DNA from: Bauldia sp.
GTDB lineage: Bacteria; Pseudomonadota; Alphaproteobacteria; Rhizobiales; Kaistiaceae
DNA: 64,000 nucleotides
Assembly: GCF_020442045.1 (NCBI RefSeq)
Contig: NZ_JAGRLA010000025.1
Location: 41,966 to 105,965 of the forward strand
Reading direction: 5' to 3'
Under the pieces are notes generated by a model. That model searched no databases, was not told the DNA's origin, and saw only the letters and a program-made list of their open reading frames with translations. Position numbers and translations under genes: made by a program. Every line of letters starts with the position of its first letter. Within the stretch, counting starts at the first letter, position 1. Of this stretch, positions 42,597 to 50,573 are shown in pieces.

Positions 42597-43241
42597 ATGA
42601 CCGTCGACGTCTTCTCCGCGCACAAGAGTGACCGCGAGATCCAGCTCGAGCCGAAGCGCGCCGCCGTCATCGTTGTCGACATGATCAACGACTTCTGCGT
42701 CTCGGGAGGGCGAATGGTCCTGCCGGGCTACGAGGCGCTCGTTCCCCACCAGCTGTCGGTCATCGCCGCGGCGCGTAGCGCCGATGTGCCGGTCATCTGG
42801 GTTCGCGACAGCCACCGGCGGCACCTGCGTCGCGACCGCGAGATGCTGAAGCGCACACCGCACGCCGAGGAGGGCAGCTGGGGCACGGAGGTGATCAAGG
42901 AGCTTGGCGCACGCGACGACGAGTTCGTGGTCCTCAAGGCCCGCTATTCCTCGTTCTTCCAGACCGACCTCGACCTTATCCTCAAGGACATGATGGTCGA
43001 TCAGGTCATCGTCTTCGGTGTGGTCACCAACATCTGCGTCCGCTCGACCGTTCACGACGCCTTCTTTCTCGGCTACGAGATCGTCGTGCCGCGCGACTGT
43101 TGCGCGGCGACCGGACCGCGGGAGCAGGAAAGCAGCCTGTATGACATTGCCACGCATTTCGGCATCGTCAGTGACGCCGCGACCGTGGTGGCTGCCCTCT
43201 CGTCGGGTGGTGTCATCGAGAATATGGAAGTCGCGGCGTAG
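42597..43241 (+). CDS. Isochorismatase-family cysteine hydrolase
   Basis: 214 residues. The catalytic triad is visible as Asp28 (VVDMINDFC), Lys114 (VVLKARYSSF) and Cys147 (GVVTNICVRST), with a cis-peptide pair just before the cysteine. Relatives include nicotinamidase, ureidoacrylate amidohydrolase and biuret hydrolase. The metal-site histidines of true nicotinamidase are not clearly placed (only SHRRH near 72-76), so an amidohydrolase for another small amide is equally likely. Begins 21 bases after the nucleoside hydrolase. Confidence 0.88.
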   Translation: MTVDVFSAHKSDREIQLEPKRAAVIVVDMINDFCVSGGRMVLPGYEALVPHQLSVIAAARSADVPVIWVRDSHRRHLRRDREMLKRTPHAEEGSWGTEVIKELGARDDEFVVLKARYSSFFQTDLDLILKDMMVDQVIVFGVVTNICVRSTVHDAFFLGYEIVVPRDCCAATGPREQESSLYDIATHFGIVSDAATVVAALSSGGVIENMEVAA

Positions 43242-43272
43242 ACAGGCGGGTGGAGATTAGAGGCGCGGTTGA

Positions 43273-43821
43273 ATGCGGACAGCGACGAAGAAGAAGCGGA
43301 CAGGGGCCGGCGACGACGAGGTGGCGGAGGGTGGTTCCCTCGGCCTCAAGCAGGTGCAGCGCCGGTTCACGGCGTCGGGCTACGACCTCTCCGCCCATCC
43401 CGCCCATGTCATCCGCCGCGCCCACCAGCGAGCGACCATGTGCTTCCAGGAAGTGGTCAGCGAGAGAAACCTCACCCCGACCCAGATGGCGGCGCTCGCG
43501 ACGATCATGAAATATGGCGAGCTGTCCCAGAACCGGCTGGGGCGGCTGACCGCGATGGATCCGTCGACGATCAGCATCGTCGTCCGCAAGCTGCTGAAGC
43601 TCGGCCTCGTGGTGCGCTCCAATGCCGCTCACGACCAGCGCCTGTCGATGGTCAGGCTCACCCGGAAGGGCGTCCGCTACACCCTGCCTTTGCTCACCCA
43701 GAGCGTCGAGGTCGGGCGCCGGGTCCTGTCGCCGCTGACTCCCGACGAGCAGGAGATCTTCCTCGAATTGCTGAACAAGGTCGCCGGGACTCCCGTCGCC
43801 GAGCCCGAGACCGACGACTAG
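43273..43821 (+). CDS. MarR-family transcriptional regulator
   Basis: 182 residues, winged helix of MarR type: QMAALATIMKYGELSQNRLGRLTAMDPSTISIVVRKLLKLGLVVR, then HDQRLSMVRLTRKG in the wing. An N-terminal extension of about 40 mostly charged residues is unusual for the family. It lies between the isochorismatase and enamidase genes, so it probably controls this catabolic cluster. Confidence 0.9.
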   Translation: MRTATKKKRTGAGDDEVAEGGSLGLKQVQRRFTASGYDLSAHPAHVIRRAHQRATMCFQEVVSERNLTPTQMAALATIMKYGELSQNRLGRLTAMDPSTISIVVRKLLKLGLVVRSNAAHDQRLSMVRLTRKGVRYTLPLLTQSVEVGRRVLSPLTPDEQEIFLELLNKVAGTPVAEPETDD

Positions 43822-43823
43822 CC

Positions 43824-43848
43824 TGCCCGCGGGGCTTCTCCGCGGGCA
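43824..43848 (+). terminator. Stem-loop after the MarR gene
   Basis: TGCCCGCGG and CCGCGGGCA pair over 9 bases with a 7-base loop, 3 bases after the marR-type stop. No T-run. It may reduce read-through into the enamidase gene, whose ATG is only 20 bases further on. Confidence 0.45.
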
Positions 43849-43868
43849 TTCAACTGGAGACTGGAAAG

Positions 43869-45080
43869 ATGGCCCATGACGCCCCGCAGACAGAGTCGTC
43901 CGGCAAGCTGGTGATCCGCAATATCGGGTTGCTGCTGTCGGGCGACCTGGCAAATCCCATTCTCGATGCCGATACGATCGTGGCGGTCGACGGGCGCATC
44001 GCGGCGATCGGGCGGGAAAAGGATGTCGATACCGGTGATGCCGCCACCATTGTCGATGCCAATGGTGTCGTGCTGGCCCCGGGGCTGATCGACAGCCACA
44101 TGCATCCGGTCGCCGGAGACTGGACTCCGCGCCAGAACCAGATCGGGTGGATCGACTCGTGCCTGCACGGCGGGGTTACGACGATGATCTCTGCCGGCGA
44201 GGTCCACACGCCCGGCAGGCCGACCGATATCGTCGGGCTGAAGGCGCTCGCGGTCGCCGCGCAGCGCACCTTTTCCGCGTTCCGGCCGTCGGGCGTCAAG
44301 GTCCATGCCGGGGCGCCCGTGATCGAGCACGGCATGGTCGAGGATGATTTCCGCGACCTCGCGCAGTCGGGGGTCAAGCTCCTCGGCGAGGTGGGGCTCG
44401 GTTCGGTCAAGGACGGCGACACCGCACGGCAGATGGTGGCCTGGGCCCGCAAATACGGCATCAAGAGCACCATTCACACCGGCGGCCCATCCATTCCGGG
44501 GTCGGGTCTGATCGACAAGGACGTGGTCCTTGCCGCCGATACGGACGTGATCGGGCACGTGAACGGGGGGCATACCGCACTTCCCAACGACCAGATCACC
44601 TGCCTCTGCGAGCAGTGCGGGCGCGGGCTGGAGATCGTCCACAATGGCAACGAACGTGCCGCTCTCCACGCTTTGCGGACGGCAAAGGAGCTGGGCCAGC
44701 TCGATCGGATCCTGCTCGGCACCGATGCGCCGGCCGGATCCGGCGTTCAGCCGCTCGGCATCGTCCGGACGGTCGCCTTCCTGTCGTCCCTCGGGGACGT
44801 TCCGCCGGAGGTCGCATTCTGCTTTGCCACCGGCAACACGGCGCGGATACGCGATCTCGATTGCGGCCTGATCGAGGTCGGGCGCACGGCCGATTTCGTC
44901 CTGATGGACACCGCCCAGCATTCGGCGGGCCGGTCATTTCTCGACAGCATCGCGCTTGGCGACCTGCCGGGGATCGGCATGACGGTGATCGACGGTGTGA
45001 TCCGGACCGGGCGTTCGCGCAACACGCCGCCGGCGACGCGGTTCCCGATCGTCGTTCGGCAGGCGCAAACGGTCAGCTAA
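43869..45080 (+). CDS. Amidohydrolase closely resembling enamidase
   Basis: 403 residues, metal-dependent amidohydrolase with DSHMHP, SIHTGGPSIPGSG, VIGHVNGGHTA and the aspartate-bearing GTDAPAGSG. The sequence follows the Eubacterium barkeri nicotinate-pathway enamidase along its length as I recall it (CLHGGVTTMISAGE, MVEWAHKHG-like block, RSRNTPPA near the end). Enamidase opens 1,4,5,6-tetrahydro-6-oxonicotinate and releases ammonia. The reductase that makes that substrate is absent here, so the in vivo substrate may be a related cyclic enamide. GGAG site 10 bases before the ATG at 43869. Its end overlaps the opposite-strand gene by 8 bases. Confidence 0.82.
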   Translation: MAHDAPQTESSGKLVIRNIGLLLSGDLANPILDADTIVAVDGRIAAIGREKDVDTGDAATIVDANGVVLAPGLIDSHMHPVAGDWTPRQNQIGWIDSCLHGGVTTMISAGEVHTPGRPTDIVGLKALAVAAQRTFSAFRPSGVKVHAGAPVIEHGMVEDDFRDLAQSGVKLLGEVGLGSVKDGDTARQMVAWARKYGIKSTIHTGGPSIPGSGLIDKDVVLAADTDVIGHVNGGHTALPNDQITCLCEQCGRGLEIVHNGNERAALHALRTAKELGQLDRILLGTDAPAGSGVQPLGIVRTVAFLSSLGDVPPEVAFCFATGNTARIRDLDCGLIEVGRTADFVLMDTAQHSAGRSFLDSIALGDLPGIGMTVIDGVIRTGRSRNTPPATRFPIVVRQAQTVS

Positions 45081-45657
45081 GGCCGTCCTCGCCGATCACG
45101 TCCTCCCGCTTCAGTCCGCCGACCCGTGGATGTGGCCGGCCGGAATCCGTCACCGCGACCGCGACCATGATCTCGTTCGCCCGCGGCGCGTCGGCGATCC
45201 GGACTTCCATCCCGTCGAAGTGGCTGCGAACCTTGGCGGCGTCCTTGTGGCCGAGCGGAATGTCGAGTGCGACGCCCGGTCCGCCGCGCTTCTTCGAGGA
45301 GGGGATGAGCGCGGCGCCCTTGCCGAGGACCTTGCGGAAAGGCGCCCCGAGTTTCGGATGAAGGATCGCCGCGGCGTGCTCTAGTTCGCCGTCGGCGCCA
45401 ACCGCCGCCGCCTTGCCGAAGCTCTCCACCTCGGGCCCCGCTATGCCGAGCGCGGCAACCGCCCGCTCGGCGAGCAGGCCGCCAAGCTCCTCGCCAACAT
45501 CCATCAGTCCGGACAGGTCTTCGACGAAACGGCCGGTGAAGGGGTTTTCGATGACCGCAACGGCTGCGACCCGCCGCGTCGGTGGATCGACCCGCTTGTC
45601 GCCCTCGACCAGCGTCTCTTCCAGGACGGTGGTGATCTTGCGGATGCGCGCCTTCAT
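45073..45657 (-). CDS. PF06684-type (amino acid synthesis) protein, copy 1
   Basis: 194 residues, similar along its length to its tandem neighbour: KITTVLEETLVEGDKR near the start, NPFTGRFVEDLSGLMDVG, and the shared block KKRGGPGVALDIPLGHKDA. The family (DUF1185) has no firmly known reaction. The start overlaps the neighbour stop (ATGA), so they are made as a pair, possibly as a heteromer. No signal peptide or membrane segment. Confidence 0.78.
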   Translation of the reverse strand: MKARIRKITTVLEETLVEGDKRVDPPTRRVAAVAVIENPFTGRFVEDLSGLMDVGEELGGLLAERAVAALGIAGPEVESFGKAAAVGADGELEHAAAILHPKLGAPFRKVLGKGAALIPSSKKRGGPGVALDIPLGHKDAAKVRSHFDGMEVRIADAPRANEIMVAVAVTDSGRPHPRVGGLKREDVIGEDGLS

Positions 45658-46238
45658 CTGAGGCCGTCCTCGCCCTTGATGTCGGCAGCGGCGAGGCCGC
45701 CGACGCGGGCGTGGACTCGCGGCCCGGTGGTCATGACCAGGGCGAGGACAATTTCACCGGATCGGGGCGCATCGACTATGCCGATTTCGAATGCATCGAA
45801 ATGACTGCGAACATACGAGGCGTCGATGTGGGTGATCGGGATGTCGAGTCGCGCCCCGAGACCGCCGACCTTCTTGGCCGAGGGGACGATCGCCTTGGCT
45901 CCCCCGAGAAGCTCCCGCATCGCATAGCCGCCGGGTACATGCCAAAGCGCGGCGTGCTCCAGTTCGCCCGCTTCGCCGACGATGGCGCCCTTGCCATAGC
46001 CCTCGATCGCTTTCGGGTCGCCGCCAAGCGCGGCGACGAGCCGGCCCGCCATGTCGAGACCCAGCGGCTTCAGGGTATCCATGAAGCCCGCAATGTCCTC
46101 GACGTATTGTCCGGCGAAGGGATTGGCGATCACCGCGAGGATCGCGCCGCGCTTGTGCGGCCTTGCCGGCGGCGGTCCGCCTTCATGAAAGATTTCATCG
46201 ACTTGCGTGACGAATTTACGCACCACCACGTCGGCCAC
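45654..46238 (-). CDS. PF06684-type (amino acid synthesis) protein, copy 2
   Basis: 194 residues from a GTG at 46238 with a perfect GGAGGAAG site; the longer frame begins at an unlikely TTG. It shares NPFAGQYVEDIAGFMDTL, KKVGGLGARLDIPITHIDASYVRSHFD and the terminal GGLAAADIKGEDGLR with copy 1. First gene of the pair; an operator-like sequence lies 32 bases upstream. Function unknown, but the tandem arrangement beside an enamidase is suggestive of amide or imine chemistry. Confidence 0.78.
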   Translation of the reverse strand: MADVVVRKFVTQVDEIFHEGGPPPARPHKRGAILAVIANPFAGQYVEDIAGFMDTLKPLGLDMAGRLVAALGGDPKAIEGYGKGAIVGEAGELEHAALWHVPGGYAMRELLGGAKAIVPSAKKVGGLGARLDIPITHIDASYVRSHFDAFEIGIVDAPRSGEIVLALVMTTGPRVHARVGGLAAADIKGEDGLR

Positions 46239-46269
46239 GGTTCTTCCTCCCAACTCGTGCGTCCCGGAG

Positions 46270-46288
46270 AGATTGTTAGATCATCAAC
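46270..46288 (+). promoter_or_regulatory. Shared operator candidate, copy C
   Basis: AGATTGTTAGATCATCAAC matches the 35860 site at 16 of 19 bases. It also lies in a longer dyad, GATTGTT at 46271-46277 and AACAATC at 46286-46292. It sits 32 bases upstream of the PF06684 pair. Confidence 0.55.
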
Positions 46289-46491
46289 AATCGTCGCCTC
46301 CATGACGGTTGTCAACCGGACTCGCCCGAGCGCTGTCAGACACGACCCTTCGATCTTCGCACTCATGTCCAGAGAGATGAATTGGATGGCTCGACCGGCG
46401 AGAGTTTCGGTGCTCGTCGATGCCGATCCTCATACTCGGTGGAGATCATGACAGCCGCGCGCGCCTGGACGATCTTCATTTCTCGCGACGC

Positions 46492-47262
46492 TCACCGTCT
46501 TGCGAAGACCGGTATGCGCTTCTCCTTGAACGCAACCCGGCCCTCGGCGGCATCATTCGTGGCGAAGCAGATCGTCTGGAGGTCGCGCTCGTATTCGATC
46601 GCCTTCTCGACGGGCATGGTGAAAGCCGCCCTTAGGTTGAGCTTCGCGGTTTCCACGGCGATCGGGGCGCGCGAGGCAATCGTTGCCGCGATCGCCGACG
46701 CCCGCGACACCAGCGTCTCTGGATCCACGACCTCGGTGATGAGCCCCCAGGCGAGGGCGGTGGCCGCGTCGATCGGATCGCCGGTCATGATCATCAGCGC
46801 GGCATTCGAAGGGCCGATGGAGTGGGCGAGGAAGGTGCTCATGCCGCCGCCGCCGATCCAGCCGAGCTTGACCTCTGGCGCGGCGAAGCTGGCTTTCCGC
46901 GACGCGATGCGGATATCGCAGCTCATCGCAAGCTCGAGACCGCCGCCGAAGGCATAGCCGTTCACGGCGGCGATCGTCGGCTTGAGGAGCTTGCGGATGG
47001 CGTCGCAGTAGTCTGGCCGATTCCGGAAATTCCACGGCGTGTCGTAACGGTCGAGTTCCCTGATGTCCGAGCCGGCGCAGAACGCCTTTTCTCCGGCCCC
47101 GGTCAGGACGACGCAGCGGATGCCGTCGTCGTCGTTGCAGACGGCGACATGGCGAAGGATTGCGTCGGTCATCTCCGGTGTCACCGCATTCAGTTTCTGC
47201 GGGCGGTCAAGCGTGATCGTGGCGACGGCATTGTCGACGGCAAAGGCGACTTCTTCGGTCAT
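46492..47262 (-). CDS. Enoyl-CoA hydratase/isomerase family protein, copy 1
   Basis: 256 residues, crotonase fold. Oxyanion-hole FCAGSDIREL, then AFGGGLELAMSCDIR and FAAPEVKLGWIGGGG, which hold the two glutamates of active hydratases. Last gene of a three-gene unit with a CaiB-type CoA-transferase and a binding-protein-like gene. Probably acts on the CoA ester made by the transferase. Confidence 0.88.
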   Translation of the reverse strand: MTEEVAFAVDNAVATITLDRPQKLNAVTPEMTDAILRHVAVCNDDDGIRCVVLTGAGEKAFCAGSDIRELDRYDTPWNFRNRPDYCDAIRKLLKPTIAAVNGYAFGGGLELAMSCDIRIASRKASFAAPEVKLGWIGGGGMSTFLAHSIGPSNAALMIMTGDPIDAATALAWGLITEVVDPETLVSRASAIAATIASRAPIAVETAKLNLRAAFTMPVEKAIEYERDLQTICFATNDAAEGRVAFKEKRIPVFARR

Positions 47263-47307
47263 GGCTCGTGATTCTCTCCCTGTGGGCGGACGAGGGCCCG
47301 TTCGGAT

Positions 47308-48510
47308 CTATTCTTCTTCTTTCTCGGCGGCGACGACGGCACCCGAGGCGATCAGCCGGTCAATCCTCTCTTCGTCGTAGCCGGCCTCGCGCAGCACGTC
47401 GCGACTGTCCTGGCCGGTCAGCGGCGCGCCGCGATAGACCTTCGCGGGAGTCTTTTCGAAATGGATCGGGAAGCCGGGGGTCTTGACGTGTCCTTCGGTT
47501 GGATGATCGTACTCGACGAAGGTACCGTTGTGGATGATCTGCGGGTCGTCGAGGAGGTCGGCGAAGCCGTAGACCGGGCCCGACCAGATGTCGTTCTCGC
47601 GGAAGAGATCGAGCCATTCGGCAGTGGTTCGCGTCACGAGGCGATCCCGGGTGCGCGCGAATATCTCGTCGCGTCGGGTCCATGAATCGGCCTCGTCGTC
47701 CATCGACAGGAAGGCCGGTTCGCCGATCAGCCCGCCAAATTTCCGCAGCGGAGGGAACGCGACAACGATGAAGCCGTCGCTCGTCGCGAAGGTGCCGTAG
47801 GGCGCGCGGATATAGACGTGGGCATGCGGCTCGGCGGACCGCTCCTGTGGCTTGCCGGCGACCGTGAAAACCGAAAGCTCCTGCATCTGCAGTGTGGTGA
47901 TCGCGTCGAGCATGTTGACCTCAACGAGCTGGCTTTCGCCGGTCCGTTCGCGGTGGAGCAGCGCGGCGAGGGCACCTTCGAATGCGGTATAGGCGGTCAC
48001 CGCGTCGACGATGTACTGACCGGCCGGGTTGGGTGGCTCGGTGGCGCGGCCGGCCGAGAGCATCGCGCCCGACATGCCTTGCAAAACCAGATCCTGGCCG
48101 GGGCGATTCACATAGGGGCCGCTCTCGCCGTAGCCCGAGATCGAAACATAGACGAGCCTCGGGTTGATGGCCGACAGGGCCGGGTAATCGACGCCGAGGC
48201 GACGGGCGACTCCGGGACGATAATTCTGCAGGAAGAGGTCCGCGCCGCGGACCAGATCGAGGAGGACAGCCTTGCCTTCCTTAGACTTCAGGTCGATTGC
48301 CAGCGAGCGCTTGTTGCGATTGAGCGAAAGGAAGGAGACGTTGACCTTGTTGCCCTGGGCGCCGCCGGCCGCGACGTGCCTTTGCCATTCGCCGGTGACC
48401 GGTTCGACCTTGACGACGTCTGCGCCGAGATCACCGAGGCGCTGGGCGGCGAAAGGACCTGCCATGGCGATGGTGCAGTCCAGAACCCGATAGCCCGAAA
48501 GGATTCCCAT
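47308..48510 (-). CDS. CaiB/BaiF family CoA-transferase, copy 1
   Basis: 400 residues. The family III CoA-transferase start GYRVLDCTIAMAGPFAAQRLGDLGADVVKVE is clear, the active-site Asp is in NRPGQDLVLQGMSGAM, and NYRPGVARRLG follows the pattern of the group. It transfers CoA from a donor acyl-CoA to a carboxylate. The ATG at 48510 has GGGAGG nine bases upstream. It pairs with the enoyl-CoA hydratase 45 bases downstream; the same pair occurs again at 50500-52505. Confidence 0.9.
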   Translation of the reverse strand: MGILSGYRVLDCTIAMAGPFAAQRLGDLGADVVKVEPVTGEWQRHVAAGGAQGNKVNVSFLSLNRNKRSLAIDLKSKEGKAVLLDLVRGADLFLQNYRPGVARRLGVDYPALSAINPRLVYVSISGYGESGPYVNRPGQDLVLQGMSGAMLSAGRATEPPNPAGQYIVDAVTAYTAFEGALAALLHRERTGESQLVEVNMLDAITTLQMQELSVFTVAGKPQERSAEPHAHVYIRAPYGTFATSDGFIVVAFPPLRKFGGLIGEPAFLSMDDEADSWTRRDEIFARTRDRLVTRTTAEWLDLFRENDIWSGPVYGFADLLDDPQIIHNGTFVEYDHPTEGHVKTPGFPIHFEKTPAKVYRGAPLTGQDSRDVLREAGYDEERIDRLIASGAVVAAEKEEE

Positions 48511-48515
48511 GATGA

Positions 48516-49718
48516 TCAACCTCCCGTAGCTTCGGCGGCGGTCAGCACGCGATCTTCGCCGAAGATTTCCTCTGCCGCCGCGGCGATCCGGTCCAGCGTC
48601 GCGCTCTTGCCAATGTCGCGACGGCAACAGGCTTCGATCAGGTCGCCGGCTTTAGCCTGAAATCGGATGTAGGAAGGTCGCCGGGGCCGGGTCCAGGCCG
48701 TCTCGATCGACCGGCGGATGCTTGAGTAATAGCCGCCGAACCGGGCGTCATTCGCGGCGTCTTCCCATGCCGTGACAAGAGCCGGTTGGCCGTGATGCTC
48801 GGGGATGATCCGATCCTGGGCGTCGCGCGACAGGCAGAACCGCACGAAGTTCAGCGCAATGTCGCGATGCTGGGTCGCGGCGGACACCGCAAGCCCGGTG
48901 CCGCCGAGCATCGAACCAGCTTCATAAGGGGCGCGAAGTCCGCAGAAATCGGCGAATCGAAGCGGCGCGCGCATGTCGGCTTCGGCGTAGGTCGCGTAGC
49001 CATAGACCGACGGCGTGAAGACGATGTCGTTGCGGTCGACCATCGCCTCTTCGATCGCAATCGCGTTCCATTCAAGGGTTTCGGGTGGGGAAAGCGCCAG
49101 TAGCTCGTCGAGGGCATCCAGCGCCGTGGACATCGTTTCACGATCGAATGTGAAGGGCTCGTCCGGGTCGGTGGCGATTGGCCGGCCGAGATTGGCCATC
49201 AGGCTGGCGACCGTGGCGAAGGCATGCGGCGATTTCACCGGCGTGGCTAGCCAGAAGCCTTTGTCGCGAATCCGCTTGCCGAGGGCGATGGTTTCGCGCC
49301 AGCTCTTCGGGACGCGTTCGCCGCAGCGGTCGAGGAGGTCGGGGCGATAAGCGGCATGCGGCGTCGCCGCATCGATCGGTGCCGCCCAGACATGGCCCCG
49401 GTAGCGGTAGCTTGGCAGTGAATCGCCGACATAGAATCCGTCGGCCTGCGGCCCGAGGAGATCGGGAATCGCCTCCTCCAGCGGCAGGAAAGCGCTCGCC
49501 GCAGCGATATCGCCACAGAATGGATGGTCGATGATCAGGAAATCGTACTCGCCTACGATGTCGCCGATCGGCTGGTGTTCGAAATCGCTGAGCGGCCGGA
49601 TCGTCCAATCGACCGTCACGTCGGGACATTGGCCGCGGAACGCCTGCGACAGGGGCTCGAGCGGCCCGGCGGCCCGGCGATGTCCCCAGCCCAGCCCCTT
49701 CAACATCAGATTGCTCAT
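48516..49718 (-). CDS. Solute-binding-like protein without signal peptide
   Basis: 400 residues with the family 1 extracellular sugar-binding fold pattern (two-lobed: YDFLIIDHPFCGDIAAASAFLPL, FYVGDSLPSYRYRGHVWAAPID, YEAGSMLGGTGLAVSAATQHRD). The N-terminus MSNLMLKGLGWGHRRAAGPL has no hydrophobic stretch, so it should stay in the cytoplasm. The longer frame upstream adds no signal either. AAGGAT precedes the ATG at 49718. It leads the unit with the CoA-transferase and hydratase. It may be a cytosolic substrate sensor or a moonlighting binding protein. The GntR-type palindrome overlaps its start. Confidence 0.8.
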   Translation of the reverse strand: MSNLMLKGLGWGHRRAAGPLEPLSQAFRGQCPDVTVDWTIRPLSDFEHQPIGDIVGEYDFLIIDHPFCGDIAAASAFLPLEEAIPDLLGPQADGFYVGDSLPSYRYRGHVWAAPIDAATPHAAYRPDLLDRCGERVPKSWRETIALGKRIRDKGFWLATPVKSPHAFATVASLMANLGRPIATDPDEPFTFDRETMSTALDALDELLALSPPETLEWNAIAIEEAMVDRNDIVFTPSVYGYATYAEADMRAPLRFADFCGLRAPYEAGSMLGGTGLAVSAATQHRDIALNFVRFCLSRDAQDRIIPEHHGQPALVTAWEDAANDARFGGYYSSIRRSIETAWTRPRRPSYIRFQAKAGDLIEACCRRDIGKSATLDRIAAAAEEIFGEDRVLTAAEATGG

Positions 49719-49724
49719 ATATGA
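49715..49724. promoter_or_regulatory. GntR-type operator core TCATATATGA at the SBP-like/gntR divergence
   Basis: Palindrome core identical to those at 52545 and 58653. It overlaps the start codon of the solute-binding-like gene and lies 16 bases before the gntR-type start, so it could repress both. Confidence 0.55.
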
Positions 49725-49739
49725 TCCTTTTCGGTAGAA

Positions 49740-50573
49740 GTGCTGAGACCGTCCCAGGAAGAACAATTGTCACGCTTGTCCCGCTCACCCGTTGCGACCG
49801 CTCCCTCCGTCTCCCCATCGCGGGCGAGCCTCGTCGATCTTGCCCACGAGGAGCTCCTGCGCCTGATCGCCGATCGCGAACTGACCGAAGGCGAGCGGAT
49901 CATCATCGACCAGTTCGCCCGTAGCTTCGGTATCAGCCTGATACCGGTCCGCGAGGCGCTGGCGCGGCTCCATGCCGAAGGGCTGGTGACCTTCGAGCGC
50001 AACAAGGGCTACCGCGTCGCGCCACGCCCGACGATCGCGGAGCTCGAGCGGCTGTTTGAGGCACGTTGGGTGATCGAGCTCGGGGCGGCCGAGCTCGCGA
50101 TCGACAGCTGCACATCGGCGGCGCTGGACGACCTGAAAGCGATCAACCGCCTGATCGCAAAGGGGTCCTACGGAACCACCTTCCGCGGCTTCCGTGACTT
50201 CGTCACGCTCAACGAACGGTTCCATGTCGAGCTTGTGGCCCTCGCGGACAACCCGCCCCTCGCGGAAGCCTATCGCCGGCTCGGCTACCACCAGAAGATC
50301 ACGCGTCCGACCTCTGGCCGCGGTCCCGGCGACGTCAAGCGTTTCGTTCGGGAGCATGATTTGATCATCCGCGCACTCGAGAGACGGGACCGCGCGGCAC
50401 TGCGGGAAGCGGTGACCAAACACATTGCCAGCGGCCTCGAACGCTTTGAAGACGATGCGTCGGTCACGGGGGCTGATGAAGAGAGCGGACATGGCAGCGT
50501 CAGCCGCGTTCGCGCTTCCCAAAGGCGTCCGGTCCTGAACGTTGCGCCCCGAGTGCGAAAGCAAGGGCCATGA
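49740..50573 (+). CDS. GntR-family transcriptional regulator (FadR/FCD type)
   Basis: 277 residues from a GTG at 49740; a TTG at 49767 behind AGGAAGA is a real alternative. The N-terminal winged helix is LAHEELLRLIADRELTEGERIIIDQFARSFGISLIPVREALARLHAEGLVTFERNKGYRV, and the C-terminal FCD helical domain includes the metal-site histidines in NERFHVELV, HDLIIRALERRD and VTKHIASGLERF. Divergent from the solute-binding-like gene. Probably controls the three units that carry the ATCATATATGAT palindrome. Its last 74 bases overlap a convergent gene. Confidence 0.9.
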   Translation: MLRPSQEEQLSRLSRSPVATAPSVSPSRASLVDLAHEELLRLIADRELTEGERIIIDQFARSFGISLIPVREALARLHAEGLVTFERNKGYRVAPRPTIAELERLFEARWVIELGAAELAIDSCTSAALDDLKAINRLIAKGSYGTTFRGFRDFVTLNERFHVELVALADNPPLAEAYRRLGYHQKITRPTSGRGPGDVKRFVREHDLIIRALERRDRAALREAVTKHIASGLERFEDDASVTGADEESGHGSVSRVRASQRRPVLNVAPRVRKQGP

